The notes: generated by a model from the letters alone, not told the origin. Shown: positions 42,344 through 52,317, counted from the stretch's first letter. The stretch is 64,000 bases of DNA from Gammaproteobacteria bacterium (GCA_009926865.1 RFOD01000004.1:1-64000), one strand, 5' to 3'. Program-made: numbers and translations.

Positions 42344-45214
42344 ATGAAAAGAATGTTGGTCAACGCGACGCAAGCCGAAGAGCTACGCGTCGCTCTGGTT
42401 GATGGTCAAAGGCTGTACGATCTTTCGGTCGAACTGCCCTCCAAAGAACAAAAGAAGTCGAATATTTATAAGGGGCGTATCGCCCGGATCGAGCCGTCGC
42501 TCGAGGCGTGTTTCGTGGACTACGGCGCCGAGCGTCATGGTTTTCTACCGCTTAAAGAAATCTCTCGCGAGTACTTCTTGAAGCAACCCGCCGGCGGTCG
42601 CATCAACATGCGAGAGGTCCTGCAGGAAGGTCAGGACATCGTGGTTCAGGTCGAAAAAGAAGAGCGTGGCAATAAGGGCGCTGCTCTCACCACCTTCATC
42701 TCGCTGGCTGGGCGATTTCTCGTCTTAATGCCCAATAGCCCGCGCGCGGGCGGCGTCAGCCGTCGCATCGAAGGTGAAGAGCGCGATCAGATGAAGAGCA
42801 TCATGGATGCGCTCTCAATCCCTGCTGGTATGGGAGCGATCGTGCGCACCGCAGGTCTAGGACGTGCGGTCGAGGAGCTGCAGTGGGATCTCGATAATCT
42901 CAAGATCCAATGGGATGAGATCGTCAAAGCGGTGCTTGAGCGCCCATCGCCCTTTTTGGTGTACCGGGAAAGCGATCCTGTCACCCGCGCGCTACGGGAT
43001 TACTTCTCCGAGGACATTGGCGAAGTATTGGTCGACGAGCCGGGTGCTCATACGATCGCACTCGAGTACATGCAGCGCTTCATGCCCGCCGAAGGCGGTC
43101 GTCGGCTAAAGATGTACAGCGATGACATCCCCCTCTTCACGCGTTTTCAGATCGAAAGTCAGATCGAATCCGCCTATGCCCACAAGGTGCAACTCCCCTC
43201 GGGTGGCTCGATCGTTATTGATTACACCGAAGCGCTGGTCTCGATCGATATCAACTCAGCACGCGCCACGCGTGGTGGAGATATCGAAACCACCGCGACG
43301 AACACGAACCTCGAAGCAGCCGACGAAATCGCTCGACAGCTGCGTATCCGTGACATCGGTGGCCTCATCGTCATCGATTTCATTGATATGGAGGAAACGA
43401 AAAACCAGCGCGCAGTCGAAGATCGTCTACGCGATGCCATGAAGATGGATCGTGCCCGTATCCAGATTGGCCGTCTATCGCGCTTTGGCCTCTTGGAGAT
43501 GTCGCGTCAAAGATTGCGACCCTCACTCAGCGACTCCAGTCATGAGGTCTGCCCGCGCTGCCAAGGTATCGGCAGCATTCGTACGGTCGAATCGATGGCG
43601 CTCGCCATGCTTCGCCTCATAGGCGAAGAGGCTCGTAAGGATCGCACCGCCAAGGTCATTGCCGAGGTACCTGTGGAAGTTGCCACGTACCTCATCAATG
43701 AAAAGCGCGAATGGTTGCGAACGCTTGAAGATAAGAGCGACGTGGAACTCATCATCGTCCCGAATTTGAACATCGATACGCCTGAGTACTCGATTCGCCG
43801 CGTACGTGACGATGAGTCGGAGCAGACCGAGTTCAAGCGGCTCTCGTATCAGATGCCAACGCCTGCCAAAGTACCGGACCCGTCTGGTACTCGCGAGCAA
43901 AAAGCACCTCAAGAAGCGCCTGCGGTCCCAACCTTCCTACCGACCACCCCGGCACCCATCGTGCAGGCACCCACGCCTGTCGCGGCAACGGTCGCCGCAC
44001 CCAGCGGACCTCGCCCGGGTATTTTTGTGCGTCTATGGCGGTGGTTATTTGGCGACCCCGTTCCCGAAAAAACGGAACCCTCACGCGATCAAGGCTCGCG
44101 CAACACCCGTGGTCGAGATGATCGTGACCGTCGTGATGGTCGCTCGGGGCGCGGTCGAGATCGACATCGCCGAGACCGAGACTCGCGCGAGTCGCGTGAT
44201 TCCAAAGAATCTCGTGAATCGCGGCCGGAACGTGAGACCCGTGATGCCGACTCGCCTGAGAGCCGTGGCGGTGACCGCTCGCGCGGTAATCGACGCGGTC
44301 GCGACGACCATCGCCGGCGCGGCGAACGTGATCGATCCGCATCGGGCACGCCGAGCACAGCCGTCGCGGCTACGGTCACGGCTACGGCCACGGCCACGCC
44401 AACTGCCACCGCGGCCTCGGCGTCAACGTCTGCACCTGTCTTGCCATCTCGCGCTGAGCCGACTGGTGAGTCCTCAGCCCTTACGCCAGCGAGTGTCAAC
44501 GAATCGGGCGCTCCCACCCCGGCACAAGAGGGCGAAGCCCGTGACTCGCGCCGCGGTCGCCGTCGGGGCCGTCGCGGTCGTCGTGGCGGTAGTCACGGAC
44601 GTGAGCTGGCCGTCACGGAAGGCGAAAATGCTGCTGACACGTCGGTTGTCTCGGAGTCTTTAGCGACGGGATCTATGACCACAGAGTCTTTGGCTACCGA
44701 GTCTTTGGCTACCGAATCTTTGATGACAGGCGCCTCGACGCCAGAAAGTGCGTCGTCGGACACAACGGTGTCACCGATCGCTACTCCAGACGCTGCGCTC
44801 GCCCCGCCCGACCCAGCCCCTGCCAGTTGGACGGGCTTAGTGCCCGCCGTCCAGACGCCGCCGACCACAGAAACACCGTCGATCGCCGCATCCACACCGG
44901 TTGAAGTCGCGCCCACACCCATCGAGGTGACTGCGACACCAGTGGAGCCCGAACCGCAGCCGGTTGCGCAAAGTTCCGCCGAACAGCGCGTGGAAAGCAC
45001 CACGGTGGAGGTCGCTACAGTGGACACGCCTACAGTGGACACGCCTACAGTGGACACCCCTGCAGCGGATGAAGTCACCACCCAGACAGGGGCGACTCCG
45101 ACCGATGAGGACACAACGAAACCTGAGAAAAAAGTGGTCTGGTCATCAGGACCCGCGCCGACTCGCGCGACCTTTGGCCCCAGCTCAGGCGCCTCGCGAC
45201 GCAACGACTACTAA
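42344..45214 (+). CDS. rne: ribonuclease E
   Basis: A 956-residue endoribonuclease, the core of the RNA degradosome. From ATG 42344 (GAGGGG ribosome binding site) it reads MKRMLVNATQAEELRVAL. The S1 domain covers about residues 35-125. The catalytic Asp pair lies in VSIDINSARATRGG (near 302) and GLIVIDFIDM (near 345). The zinc-link CPRCQGIG is near residue 404. The C-terminal half is disordered: an Arg-rich RNA-binding block (about 590-680), then Thr/Ala/Pro tracts with 15-bp tandem repeats, and a short conserved end KKVVWSSGPAPTRATFGP. A membrane-anchor helix seems to be LWRWLFGD near residue 565. Confidence 0.96.
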   Translation: MKRMLVNATQAEELRVALVDGQRLYDLSVELPSKEQKKSNIYKGRIARIEPSLEACFVDYGAERHGFLPLKEISREYFLKQPAGGRINMREVLQEGQDIVVQVEKEERGNKGAALTTFISLAGRFLVLMPNSPRAGGVSRRIEGEERDQMKSIMDALSIPAGMGAIVRTAGLGRAVEELQWDLDNLKIQWDEIVKAVLERPSPFLVYRESDPVTRALRDYFSEDIGEVLVDEPGAHTIALEYMQRFMPAEGGRRLKMYSDDIPLFTRFQIESQIESAYAHKVQLPSGGSIVIDYTEALVSIDINSARATRGGDIETTATNTNLEAADEIARQLRIRDIGGLIVIDFIDMEETKNQRAVEDRLRDAMKMDRARIQIGRLSRFGLLEMSRQRLRPSLSDSSHEVCPRCQGIGSIRTVESMALAMLRLIGEEARKDRTAKVIAEVPVEVATYLINEKREWLRTLEDKSDVELIIVPNLNIDTPEYSIRRVRDDESEQTEFKRLSYQMPTPAKVPDPSGTREQKAPQEAPAVPTFLPTTPAPIVQAPTPVAATVAAPSGPRPGIFVRLWRWLFGDPVPEKTEPSRDQGSRNTRGRDDRDRRDGRSGRGRDRHRRDRDSRESRDSKESRESRPERETRDADSPESRGGDRSRGNRRGRDDHRRRGERDRSASGTPSTAVAATVTATATATPTATAASASTSAPVLPSRAEPTGESSALTPASVNESGAPTPAQEGEARDSRRGRRRGRRGRRGGSHGRELAVTEGENAADTSVVSESLATGSMTTESLATESLATESLMTGASTPESASSDTTVSPIATPDAALAPPDPAPASWTGLVPAVQTPPTTETPSIAASTPVEVAPTPIEVTATPVEPEPQPVAQSSAEQRVESTTVEVATVDTPTVDTPTVDTPAADEVTTQTGATPTDEDTTKPEKKVVWSSGPAPTRATFGPSSGASRRNDY
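44654..44728 (+). repeat. five 15-bp tandem repeats in the rne C-terminal region
   Basis: Five consecutive 15-bp units of the type GAGTCTTTGGCTACC, encoding the pentapeptide ESLAT with variants. The third and fourth copies are identical and the others differ by a few bases. The unit length is a multiple of three, so copy-number change keeps the frame. Confidence 0.9.
45016..45060 (+). repeat. three 15-bp tandem repeats in the rne C-terminal region
   Basis: Three adjacent copies of TACAGTGGACACGCC (third copy with one change), encoding TVDTP repeats. In frame, so slippage would alter tail length only. Confidence 0.9.
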
Positions 45215-45233
45215 CCGTCGCGTACGGATCCGC

Positions 45234-45992
45234 TTAATCGCAACGGTCAGTCTCGCCTAACAAGCGAGCACTGACCCGCGCGAGATCCTCAACCGTATTG
45301 ACATCGGGCCCCGGCAACGTCACCGCTTCGCCCACTCGGATCTCCAAATCATTGAAGAGCGCCCGAAGCTGCTCAAGCTTTTCAGCCACCTCAGGGGGTG
45401 CCGGCGGCAGCGCCGCCAAACGTCGCAGTGCACCAACTCGATAGGCGTATAAACCGATGTGACGCCGCGCACCTGGCAGGGAGCCCATGGGCGCTTCGTC
45501 TCGATACCAAGGGATCGGCGCACGACTAAAATATAGCGCTCGTCCTTCGCGATCAGTTACGACTTTGACCGTATTCGGATCAAAGTATTCATCTCGATCC
45601 CGTACCGCTGCCGCCAGTGTTGCGATATCCGCATCGGGATACTCTTCTAGTAGCGCAGCGACTTGCTCGATCAGCGCCGCTGGCATTGCAGGCTCATCGC
45701 CTTGCAAATTGACCACGATGTCTTGCTCGGCCCAGCCCCGCTGCACCGCGACCTCGGCAATCCGATCGGTGCCACTTTGATGATCGATGGAGGTCATCAC
45801 GACGTCGGCGCCGAACCCACGCGCGACCGAAGCGATCCGCTCATCATCGGTTGCGATCAAAACTTCGATCGCCGCACAACATCGCGCGCGCTCATAGACC
45901 CACTCCAGCATGGGTTTACCTGCGATATCACGCAGCGGCTTACCCGGTAGGCGGCTCGATGCGTAACGCGCCGGAATGACAATGCGATACAT
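45234..45992 (-). CDS. kdsB: 3-deoxy-manno-octulosonate cytidylyltransferase
   Basis: A 252-residue enzyme that activates Kdo as CMP-Kdo for LPS inner-core synthesis. It opens MYRIVIPARYASSRLPGKPL with the CTP-binding loop, then MLEWVYERA, the metal site VNLQGDEPAMP and the YFSRAPIPWYRD segment. Length is normal. It lies 29 bp after the Trm112-like gene at the end of the msbA-lpxK-Trm112-kdsB operon and converges on rne with a 19-bp gap. Confidence 0.97.
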   Translation of the reverse strand: MYRIVIPARYASSRLPGKPLRDIAGKPMLEWVYERARCCAAIEVLIATDDERIASVARGFGADVVMTSIDHQSGTDRIAEVAVQRGWAEQDIVVNLQGDEPAMPAALIEQVAALLEEYPDADIATLAAAVRDRDEYFDPNTVKVVTDREGRALYFSRAPIPWYRDEAPMGSLPGARRHIGLYAYRVGALRRLAALPPAPPEVAEKLEQLRALFNDLEIRVGEAVTLPGPDVNTVEDLARVSARLLGETDRCD

Positions 45993-46021
45993 GCGGGCTG
46001 CTCGTCGCGCGCGATAGAGAC

Positions 46022-46210
46022 TTAACGGGCCAGCAACGGATCATCCGCTGCCAACACTCGCGCCTCTTCTTCTAACATCACAGGAATGCCATCTTGAATC
46101 GGAAAGGCCAAGCGATCGGCGCGACACACGAGGACCGCCTCGTCTTTGTGGTACACCAACGGACCTTTGCAGAGCGGGCAGGCCAAAATATCCAGTAACC
46201 GAGTATCCAT
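46022..46210 (-). CDS. Trm112 family (YcaR-like) small protein
   Basis: A 62-residue protein from the ATG at 46210, preceded by a GGGGAG site; longer upstream codons are not conserved. It reads [20 protein letters not shown] and [17 protein letters not shown]. Unlike four-Cys Trm112 members, the second pair is reduced to a single Cys ([10 protein letters not shown]), common among YcaR-type proteins. The position between lpxK and kdsB is conserved in gammaproteobacteria. The function is unknown. Confidence 0.92.
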   Translation of the reverse strand: MDTRLLDILACPLCKGPLVYHKDEAVLVCRADRLAFPIQDGIPVMLEEEARVLAADDPLLAR

Positions 46211-46214
46211 CTGC

Positions 46215-47384
46215 TCAACTCCCCGGAGTGATCCCCGTTTTTGGCTTCGTGTTGCGCTCATAAAGCGCCCAAATATCCGCGACCAAGGCCTCACCCTGTT
46301 CAGGCGACAAGTGCGCCGCGACCGGCACTTCCCACAGGCGCGCATCGGCGAAGCTTTGACATTTTACGGCATCCTTACTGGTCATCAGCACGGGAACCGA
46401 TGGATCGGCAGGCATATCCGCCGCGGTGAACGCGTGATGATCAGGGAAACTACGACTGTGCACACTCAAACCCGCCGCGCGCAGCATAGAAAAAAAACGC
46501 TCCGGTCGCCCGATCCCCGCGAGCGCATGCACCGTCTGGCCGCGCCAGGCCGACCAAGACTGGGATCGTCCATCGAGCAACGCCCTCGGCTCTGCGGCGC
46601 CGAGCTGCATTTCTAGGCAGCGCGGTGAGTCGCCTAACACAAGCCCCAACCCATCGCCGACTCTTCGGTTCAAACGCTGGTGCGGGCGATCGGGACGCAT
46701 CGCTGGGCCCGAAGGCGGTCGCGTGACACCCTCGTCGCGCACATCAGTCGGTGTCAGCGGTGCCGTGTGCCAAATCAACCAATTCACCGAGTGCAAACGG
46801 CTGCGCCCTTCTCGAAGGGGCCCTGCCGGCAATAACCAGCCGTTACCGAGGCCACGCGCTTCATCTACGACGACGACTTCTAAATCACGCGCCAGCGCGT
46901 AGTGCTGCAACCCATCGTCGCTCAGAATCAGATCGACCCCCTCGCCTTCGAGTGCCTCGGCACCCGCGCTGCGTTCTGCTGCTGCGATCACGACGGCACG
47001 CGTCTCGCGCGCAAGTAGGCAAGCCTCATCGCCCACCAGGCGCGGGTCACTCTCCGCCGCGACTCGCTGCACACCACGCCCACGACCGCCGTAGCCGCGC
47101 GTCAAAATCCCAACCTTTAGGCCACGACTGACCAAAATATTCGCAAGCCAAATCACTAAGGGCGTTTTTCCAGTCCCGCCCACCGACAAGTTACCGATAA
47201 TGACCACCGGACAGCGCGCACGATAGACAGTTAGCCCGCTACTTTTAAAGAGCGAGCGACGAAAACCCGAGCCGACATCAAAGATCACTGCCAGTGGCCA
47301 CAAAATCGGCGCAAATACAGTACGTAACAACATAATCGGCAAGCTCGGCCGGGCGTACCACAGAGCTTCGAGCAATCTGCCCAT
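46215..47384 (-). CDS. lpxK: tetraacyldisaccharide 4'-kinase (lipid A)
   Basis: A kinase of about 389 residues that adds the 4'-phosphate to lipid A at the inner membrane. An N-terminal membrane segment (about residues 15-35) precedes the P-loop [19 protein letters not shown] near residue 68, then [24 protein letters not shown] and [17 protein letters not shown]. It exceeds the usual 330-340 residues because of a Pro/Arg-rich insertion of about 45 residues near 220-265. I chose the ATG at 47384 since the earlier codons overlap the msbA end and are not conserved. Confidence 0.95.
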   Translation of the reverse strand: MGRLLEALWYARPSLPIMLLRTVFAPILWPLAVIFDVGSGFRRSLFKSSGLTVYRARCPVVIIGNLSVGGTGKTPLVIWLANILVSRGLKVGILTRGYGGRGRGVQRVAAESDPRLVGDEACLLARETRAVVIAAAERSAGAEALEGEGVDLILSDDGLQHYALARDLEVVVVDEARGLGNGWLLPAGPLREGRSRLHSVNWLIWHTAPLTPTDVRDEGVTRPPSGPAMRPDRPHQRLNRRVGDGLGLVLGDSPRCLEMQLGAAEPRALLDGRSQSWSAWRGQTVHALAGIGRPERFFSMLRAAGLSVHSRSFPDHHAFTAADMPADPSVPVLMTSKDAVKCQSFADARLWEVPVAAHLSPEQGEALVADIWALYERNTKPKTGITPGS

Positions 47385-47394
47385 ACTCAATCCG

Positions 47395-49293
47395 CTATAC
47401 CGCAAACTGCAGACGGTGTAGCTGCGCGTATTTACCGTCTCGGGCGATCAAAGAGGCATGATCACCCATTTCCACAATACGCCCTTCATCGAGCACGATG
47501 ATGAGATCTGCTTGCTCAATCGTCGATAGACGATGAGCGATCACGAACGTTGTTCGGTTACTGACGAGCTTGCTAAGCGCCTGCTGAATACGGCGCTCCG
47601 ATTCGCTATCGAGCGCACTCGTCGCCTCATCTAAAATTAGGATCGGTGCATCTTTTAACAGCGCCCGCGCGATTGAAATTCGTTGTCTTTGCCCACCTGA
47701 GAGCAAAGACCCCCGCTCGCCTACCGGCGTATCCAGCCCAAGTGGCAGCTCTTTAGCAAAATCATTGACAAAGGCCGCCTCAGCGGCCGACTCGACCGCA
47801 GGCGCTTCAGCGGACGTCAACCCAAAAGCGATATTACGACGGATCGTATCGTCAAAGAGCATCACCTCTTGACTGACCAGACTGATTTGATCACGTAGCG
47901 CATTGAGTCGATAGTCGCGCAAATTAACCCCATCTAAATAAATCATCCCCGATTGGGGCTCGTAAAATCGGGGCAGCAAACTCACCAGCGTGCTCTTGCC
48001 TGAACCGGATCGACCCACCAGCGCCACGGTTTGGCCCGGCACCACTTTGAACGAGATCTCTTGTAGCGCCGCTTCCGACGGATCTGCGTAGTGGAAATTC
48101 ACGTGACGGAACTCCACCTCACCCCGCGCGCGCGTCAGCGTCCTATCACCCGTATCCACTTCGGCTGGGGTATCGAGCACTTCAAATACACTCGCGCCCG
48201 CTGCAATGCCTTGCTGCAAGGGCCCAAAGACTTGCACCAAGCGCCGCAAGGGCGCCGTCATCAAGAGTAAGGCGGTCAAAAACGCCAAAAATTGATCGAC
48301 CCCCATCCGGCCATCAAAGACCTGTTGGATAGAGAAGAACAGTACGCCAGCCAAGCCCACCGAAGCGATCATCTGCACGACCGGATTCGCTAAGGCTCGA
48401 GCACTAATGAGTCGCATATTGCTATGGCGATTGCGCTCGTTAGCGCCATCAAACAACACTTCTTCGTACTTTTGCGCGTTGAAGACCTTGATCACGCGAT
48501 GAGCGTCTAAGGCTTCTTTGGTCACTCGGGTGACATCACCCATCGAAGCCTGGATCCGCGCGCTGTAGCGACGGAACGAGCGATTGATGAACTGAATCAA
48601 CCAAGAGATCGGCGGTGCGAGTACGAGTACGAATGCTGCCAGACGCCAGTTCAACCAGAACAACATCCCGAGCAGACCCAGAATCGTCAAAGTATCGCGA
48701 ATAATAATGGTGATCGCATGCGTCGTAGCTTCAGCGACTAACTCAATGTTATAGGTCAGGCGCGATAACATCCCACCTGTCACAGCGCCATCAAAATACC
48801 GTGTCGGTAGACGCAGGTAATGAGCAAATAATTCCGCTCTCAAGGACTTGATGACCTGTCGACCCACCCAACCCGGGAAATAATTGGCGACGTAATCACC
48901 GATACCCCGGAAAAAAAACAAGGCCACCGCACCCAATGGGATCGCCCAAAGAATCCGCGGATCGGGGTCGACAAACGCTCCACCCAAAAAACGCTGAACG
49001 AGATAGGCCAGCAAGGAATCGGTCGCAGCGAACATCGCCATCCCCACCACGCCGATGGAGAACATACCGAGGTGGGGTCGGGCGTAACCCAGCAGTCGCC
49101 GATACACCGCGCCGGCGTCGATGACCTCTACGGGCGCCAGAATCGGACCCGACAGCGCACCCGTACTCGACGCCGCGCTGACGTTCGTGGTGTTGGCCGC
49201 CGTCGCCGTCCCCGTCGCCGTCCCTGTCGCCGTCGTTGATGGAGTCGCCGTCCTGGCATTGGACGCCGTGTCTGCGGATTGGCTCGCGGTCAT
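47395..49293 (-). CDS. msbA: lipid A export ATP-binding/permease MsbA, with low-complexity N-terminus
   Basis: A 632-residue ABC exporter that flips lipid A-core across the inner membrane. Six membrane helices (about residues 75-360) precede an ABC domain with Walker A GRSGSGKSTL near residue 428, signature LSGGQRQRISIARALL and Walker B ILILDEATSALDSESER. The normal protein begins near VYRRLLGYARPHLG; here about 60 residues of Ala/Thr/Ser-rich, helix-poor sequence (TGTATGTATAANTT) come first, encoded by ACGGCGACGGGG-like repeats. It is followed by lpxK with almost no gap, the standard arrangement. Confidence 0.94.
   Translation of the reverse strand: MTASQSADTASNARTATPSTTATGTATGTATAANTTNVSAASSTGALSGPILAPVEVIDAGAVYRRLLGYARPHLGMFSIGVVGMAMFAATDSLLAYLVQRFLGGAFVDPDPRILWAIPLGAVALFFFRGIGDYVANYFPGWVGRQVIKSLRAELFAHYLRLPTRYFDGAVTGGMLSRLTYNIELVAEATTHAITIIIRDTLTILGLLGMLFWLNWRLAAFVLVLAPPISWLIQFINRSFRRYSARIQASMGDVTRVTKEALDAHRVIKVFNAQKYEEVLFDGANERNRHSNMRLISARALANPVVQMIASVGLAGVLFFSIQQVFDGRMGVDQFLAFLTALLLMTAPLRRLVQVFGPLQQGIAAGASVFEVLDTPAEVDTGDRTLTRARGEVEFRHVNFHYADPSEAALQEISFKVVPGQTVALVGRSGSGKSTLVSLLPRFYEPQSGMIYLDGVNLRDYRLNALRDQISLVSQEVMLFDDTIRRNIAFGLTSAEAPAVESAAEAAFVNDFAKELPLGLDTPVGERGSLLSGGQRQRISIARALLKDAPILILDEATSALDSESERRIQQALSKLVSNRTTFVIAHRLSTIEQADLIIVLDEGRIVEMGDHASLIARDGKYAQLHRLQFAV
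49200..49252 (-). repeat. imperfect hexamer repeats in the msbA 5' end
   Basis: The first codons of msbA contain consecutive near-copies of a GGGACGGCGAC hexamer motif, translated as TGTATGTATAA. Slippage-prone, in frame. Confidence 0.6.
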
Positions 49294-49391
49294 GCCTTGT
49301 GCTGCCTGTGATCGGCCATACCCTGCGATGATAGCTGAGCGTCGCCGGCGATATCACTCGCATGCTGATTTCTAGTGGTCAAGCGGGGTGA

Positions 49392-51800
49392 TCAGCGCTT
49401 CGACCCGATCGAGGGTCGCCGCCAGACCCCAAAGCGGAAAGTCTGCTGGTAGCCCTCAAGGCGTCCGGGATCACGTGCGGATAACACCAGTGTTAACGCG
49501 CCCTGCCGAGCGGTGCTGGACCAGCGTGTCGCCGCGAGACCCCAGCGCTGCGTAGCTACACTCTGTTGTGAATCGCTCCACATCCGCGAGCTCACCAACA
49601 CCTGCTGGGTCTCGGTCGCTTCGATAAAATCAGCGGACACGGCACGCACCGAGCCCCGTCGGGGTGCCAACACCCAATCGGCTCTCAGAAAATCGGGATC
49701 TTCAACAGCAATCGCTTGCGCAGCCGTGCGATCGAGTCTCTCGGCTATCAGTAAAGCCGGACCAGCAAGCACTTTGGCGCGTAACACACAAAACTGCGCC
49801 GAGTGACCGGCTGGGCGTATTTGAAACTCCACTCCATCACGTCGCCAAATGACCTTGTGATCGCAAGGTTTCGCGAGCGGTGGTGGAGAGCGCCAATCGG
49901 TGGTGTGTCGGATTTCTTTGACAGGCAGCAAATTGGCAAGAGTCGCCGCTCCCAGTAACCGTAGCGTTGTGACCGATCCCAAGACCAAAAGATCCACCGA
50001 ATCGATACCCCACTCGCGTAGCGCAGGGAGCACACGCGCTCGCGCACCCCCGCCTTGCGAGCCAAATGATTCGCCTGTGTCGTAAACGATCACCTGATGG
50101 CGAGTGCGCAGAATCACGGCGGCGCCATCCCCGACATCAAGGATACGCACCCAAAGCTGCCCCTCAGGGACCGACGCACGCCACTGAGCGCTGATCAGGA
50201 GCACCGCTGATAACCCGAGGATGAGGGTGCGTCGCGTGAGATAACGCTCAGCAAATACCCTGCGCTCGATCGGTAACCACAACCAGATGGCAATCGTTGC
50301 GGCGGCGAGCACTATCCAGATGAACGGTGGGGAAAAATTCAGCACGGCCCAGTCGCTTTGGGCGATCGCATGTAGGGGCGGCCATATCAAGTCATGTACC
50401 CGCTCAGCTAACCACCACACCGGCGCTGCACTTCCCACCCAGATCGACTGCAAAGCGGCACCGAGCAGCACCAAAGGGACGAGTACAAACGAGAAAATTG
50501 GGATCGCCAGTAAATTCACCACCAGCCCTGCGACCGAGACACTTTGAAACCAGATCAACGTCAAAGGTAATAGTGCGATACCGATCCGCCACTGTACGCG
50601 CAGTAACGTACTCACACTTCGCCAAAGACGCTCGATGAATCTTTGATTCGTCGCACTCGAAGGATTCCCCGCAGCAGTGTCTGCGGTCATCAAGGTCGCC
50701 ATCGCTACGAATGACAACCAAAAGCCCGCCGATAAGGGTGCGAGCGGATCGATCAACCACACCGCCACTAGCGCAAGGCCAAGGATGGCGAGATCCGAGT
50801 GATGGCGTCCCGCCAACCGCATCGCCCACCAAACAAATAACATCACGACCGTGCGTTGAGTCGGCACCCCAAATCCTGCCAGGAAAGCATAGAAGGTCGC
50901 CGCACTGACGCCGAGTACACCCGCAAAGAATTCGCGATCACATCGATACATAAGCGCGGGTATTCGTGACCAGAGACGACGCGCCATCGCGGCCATCAAC
51001 CACGCAAACAGGGTCACATGCATACCGGAGATGGCGACCAGATGCGTCGTACCCGTGACACTAAAGACGCGCCATTGCTCGGGCGAAACGGTTTCCGTCG
51101 CGCCCACCGCGAGCCCCGCGAACAAGGCGGCAGCATCCCGATCCACGATACGCTCGCGAATAGACGCTGCGATATGCGATCGTAAACGCAGCCAACTCGG
51201 ACGCGCCTCGGCGACTCGCTCGGTGGCCGCCCACGGCAGCACGCGTGCACGCGCATGGATTCGTTCGACAAACGCTTGGCGTGCAGCGTCATACCCACCG
51301 GGATTACGCGCGGGGGTAGGCGTCTCTAAACGCAGGAGCACCCGCCAACGCTCACCCACCTGCGGCAACGGTCGAGGCGGCTGCGACCACTCTACCTCGG
51401 CTCGTAATGTCCTCGCCCAGGTGCGAGGTGATTCGATGCTGAGCCGACCCTGAAACTGGAGTCTCTCACCCTCGCCTTCGATCAACGAATCGATGGTCAG
51501 GAGCCCAATCACGCGCTCGCCCCCTGTGTCTGCCGGCCATCGCCGCTGCAGTTCATCGGAGGCGACCCAAGCGGTCCAGGCGGCGGCGAGACAGAGCACT
51601 AAAATCTCGGCAGCAAGGCGGCGTCGCCAGCGGGTGCGGGCCCGTTGACCCAGCCAGGCAAGGCCCGCACCGACCGCGCCGACAAGCATCACCATCAGCG
51701 GCCAAGGCAGGCTTAAAGCCAGACCGCAACCCAGTAAGACACTGAGCCCCACGAAAGGCGGCAAACTGCCGGCGACACTGCTAGAGTCGCGCCCTGCCAT
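49392..51800 (-). CDS. comEC: DNA internalisation competence protein ComEC/Rec2, degenerate nuclease-like domain
   Basis: An 802-residue inner-membrane channel for single-stranded DNA uptake. It has the N-terminal DUF4131/OB region, then the competence domain (ALFAGLAVGATETVSPEQWRVFSVTGTTHLVAISGMHVTLFAW) and about ten membrane helices. The C-terminal metallo-beta-lactamase-like domain starts at DVGDGAAVILRTRHQVIVYDTG (about residue 552), but where family members carry SHxDxDHxGG this protein reads LGSVTTLRLLGAATL, and the later LLTGD-type motif is also missing. The channel part seems complete. Divergent from the DUF2062 gene, whose ATG overlaps by 2 bp. Confidence 0.9.
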   Translation of the reverse strand: MAGRDSSSVAGSLPPFVGLSVLLGCGLALSLPWPLMVMLVGAVGAGLAWLGQRARTRWRRRLAAEILVLCLAAAWTAWVASDELQRRWPADTGGERVIGLLTIDSLIEGEGERLQFQGRLSIESPRTWARTLRAEVEWSQPPRPLPQVGERWRVLLRLETPTPARNPGGYDAARQAFVERIHARARVLPWAATERVAEARPSWLRLRSHIAASIRERIVDRDAAALFAGLAVGATETVSPEQWRVFSVTGTTHLVAISGMHVTLFAWLMAAMARRLWSRIPALMYRCDREFFAGVLGVSAATFYAFLAGFGVPTQRTVVMLFVWWAMRLAGRHHSDLAILGLALVAVWLIDPLAPLSAGFWLSFVAMATLMTADTAAGNPSSATNQRFIERLWRSVSTLLRVQWRIGIALLPLTLIWFQSVSVAGLVVNLLAIPIFSFVLVPLVLLGAALQSIWVGSAAPVWWLAERVHDLIWPPLHAIAQSDWAVLNFSPPFIWIVLAAATIAIWLWLPIERRVFAERYLTRRTLILGLSAVLLISAQWRASVPEGQLWVRILDVGDGAAVILRTRHQVIVYDTGESFGSQGGGARARVLPALREWGIDSVDLLVLGSVTTLRLLGAATLANLLPVKEIRHTTDWRSPPPLAKPCDHKVIWRRDGVEFQIRPAGHSAQFCVLRAKVLAGPALLIAERLDRTAAQAIAVEDPDFLRADWVLAPRRGSVRAVSADFIEATETQQVLVSSRMWSDSQQSVATQRWGLAATRWSSTARQGALTLVLSARDPGRLEGYQQTFRFGVWRRPSIGSKR

Positions 51801-52317
51801 GCCCCGCCAGTTTCTCCGTCAGCTCTCGCGCCACGCACAGGCCATCCGCGATAAGTGGTACGTACGTCCTTTCGCACAGTCTGTATTTGATCCGCGTCTA
51901 TGGTCCTTACAGCGCCGTAGCGTGACGACCGGGTTTGGCATTGGTATCGCCATCTGCTTTATCCCTTTGCCCTTGCAAGTACCAATCGGCCTCTTTGTGG
52001 CTTTGGTGGCACGACTCAACGTACCTGCCATCGTGGGCGCGACCTTTTTGGTCAACCCGTTTACGGCGTTACCGGTTTATTTGATGTGCTACACCCTGGG
52101 CACTTGGATGCTGGGCGTACCCATCTACCCGTTTGCCTTCGAGCCGAGCTGGGATTGGGTGCAGAACGAACTGCGTTTGATCTGGCGACCGTTACTACTC
52201 GGATGCCTGACCTGCGGTTTGATCGCGGGGGTTGGATCGTGGTTTTTGCTCGATCGGTTCTGGCTGTGGCGGGTTCGCAAACAGTACCGCGAACGCCATC
52301 GTCGATCGAAGCGCTAA
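51799..52317 (+). CDS. DUF2062 domain-containing membrane protein
   Basis: A 172-residue protein of the DUF2062 family. It begins with a basic segment (MPRQFLRQLSRHAQAIRDKW), contains the family motif WSLQRRSVTTGFGIGIAICF followed by PLQVPIGLFVALVARLNVP and FLVNPFTALPVY, and has three membrane helices with a basic C-terminal tail. Function unknown; such genes are often beside comEC or lpxK. Its start overlaps the comEC start by 2 bp and it ends against lolD (convergent). Confidence 0.87.
   Translation: MPRQFLRQLSRHAQAIRDKWYVRPFAQSVFDPRLWSLQRRSVTTGFGIGIAICFIPLPLQVPIGLFVALVARLNVPAIVGATFLVNPFTALPVYLMCYTLGTWMLGVPIYPFAFEPSWDWVQNELRLIWRPLLLGCLTCGLIAGVGSWFLLDRFWLWRVRKQYRERHRRSKR

Noticed and set aside
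44593-45204. 203-codon ORF antisense to the rne tail
   Set aside because: Produced by the low-complexity codons of the RNase E tail; no ribosome binding site and no recognisable domain.
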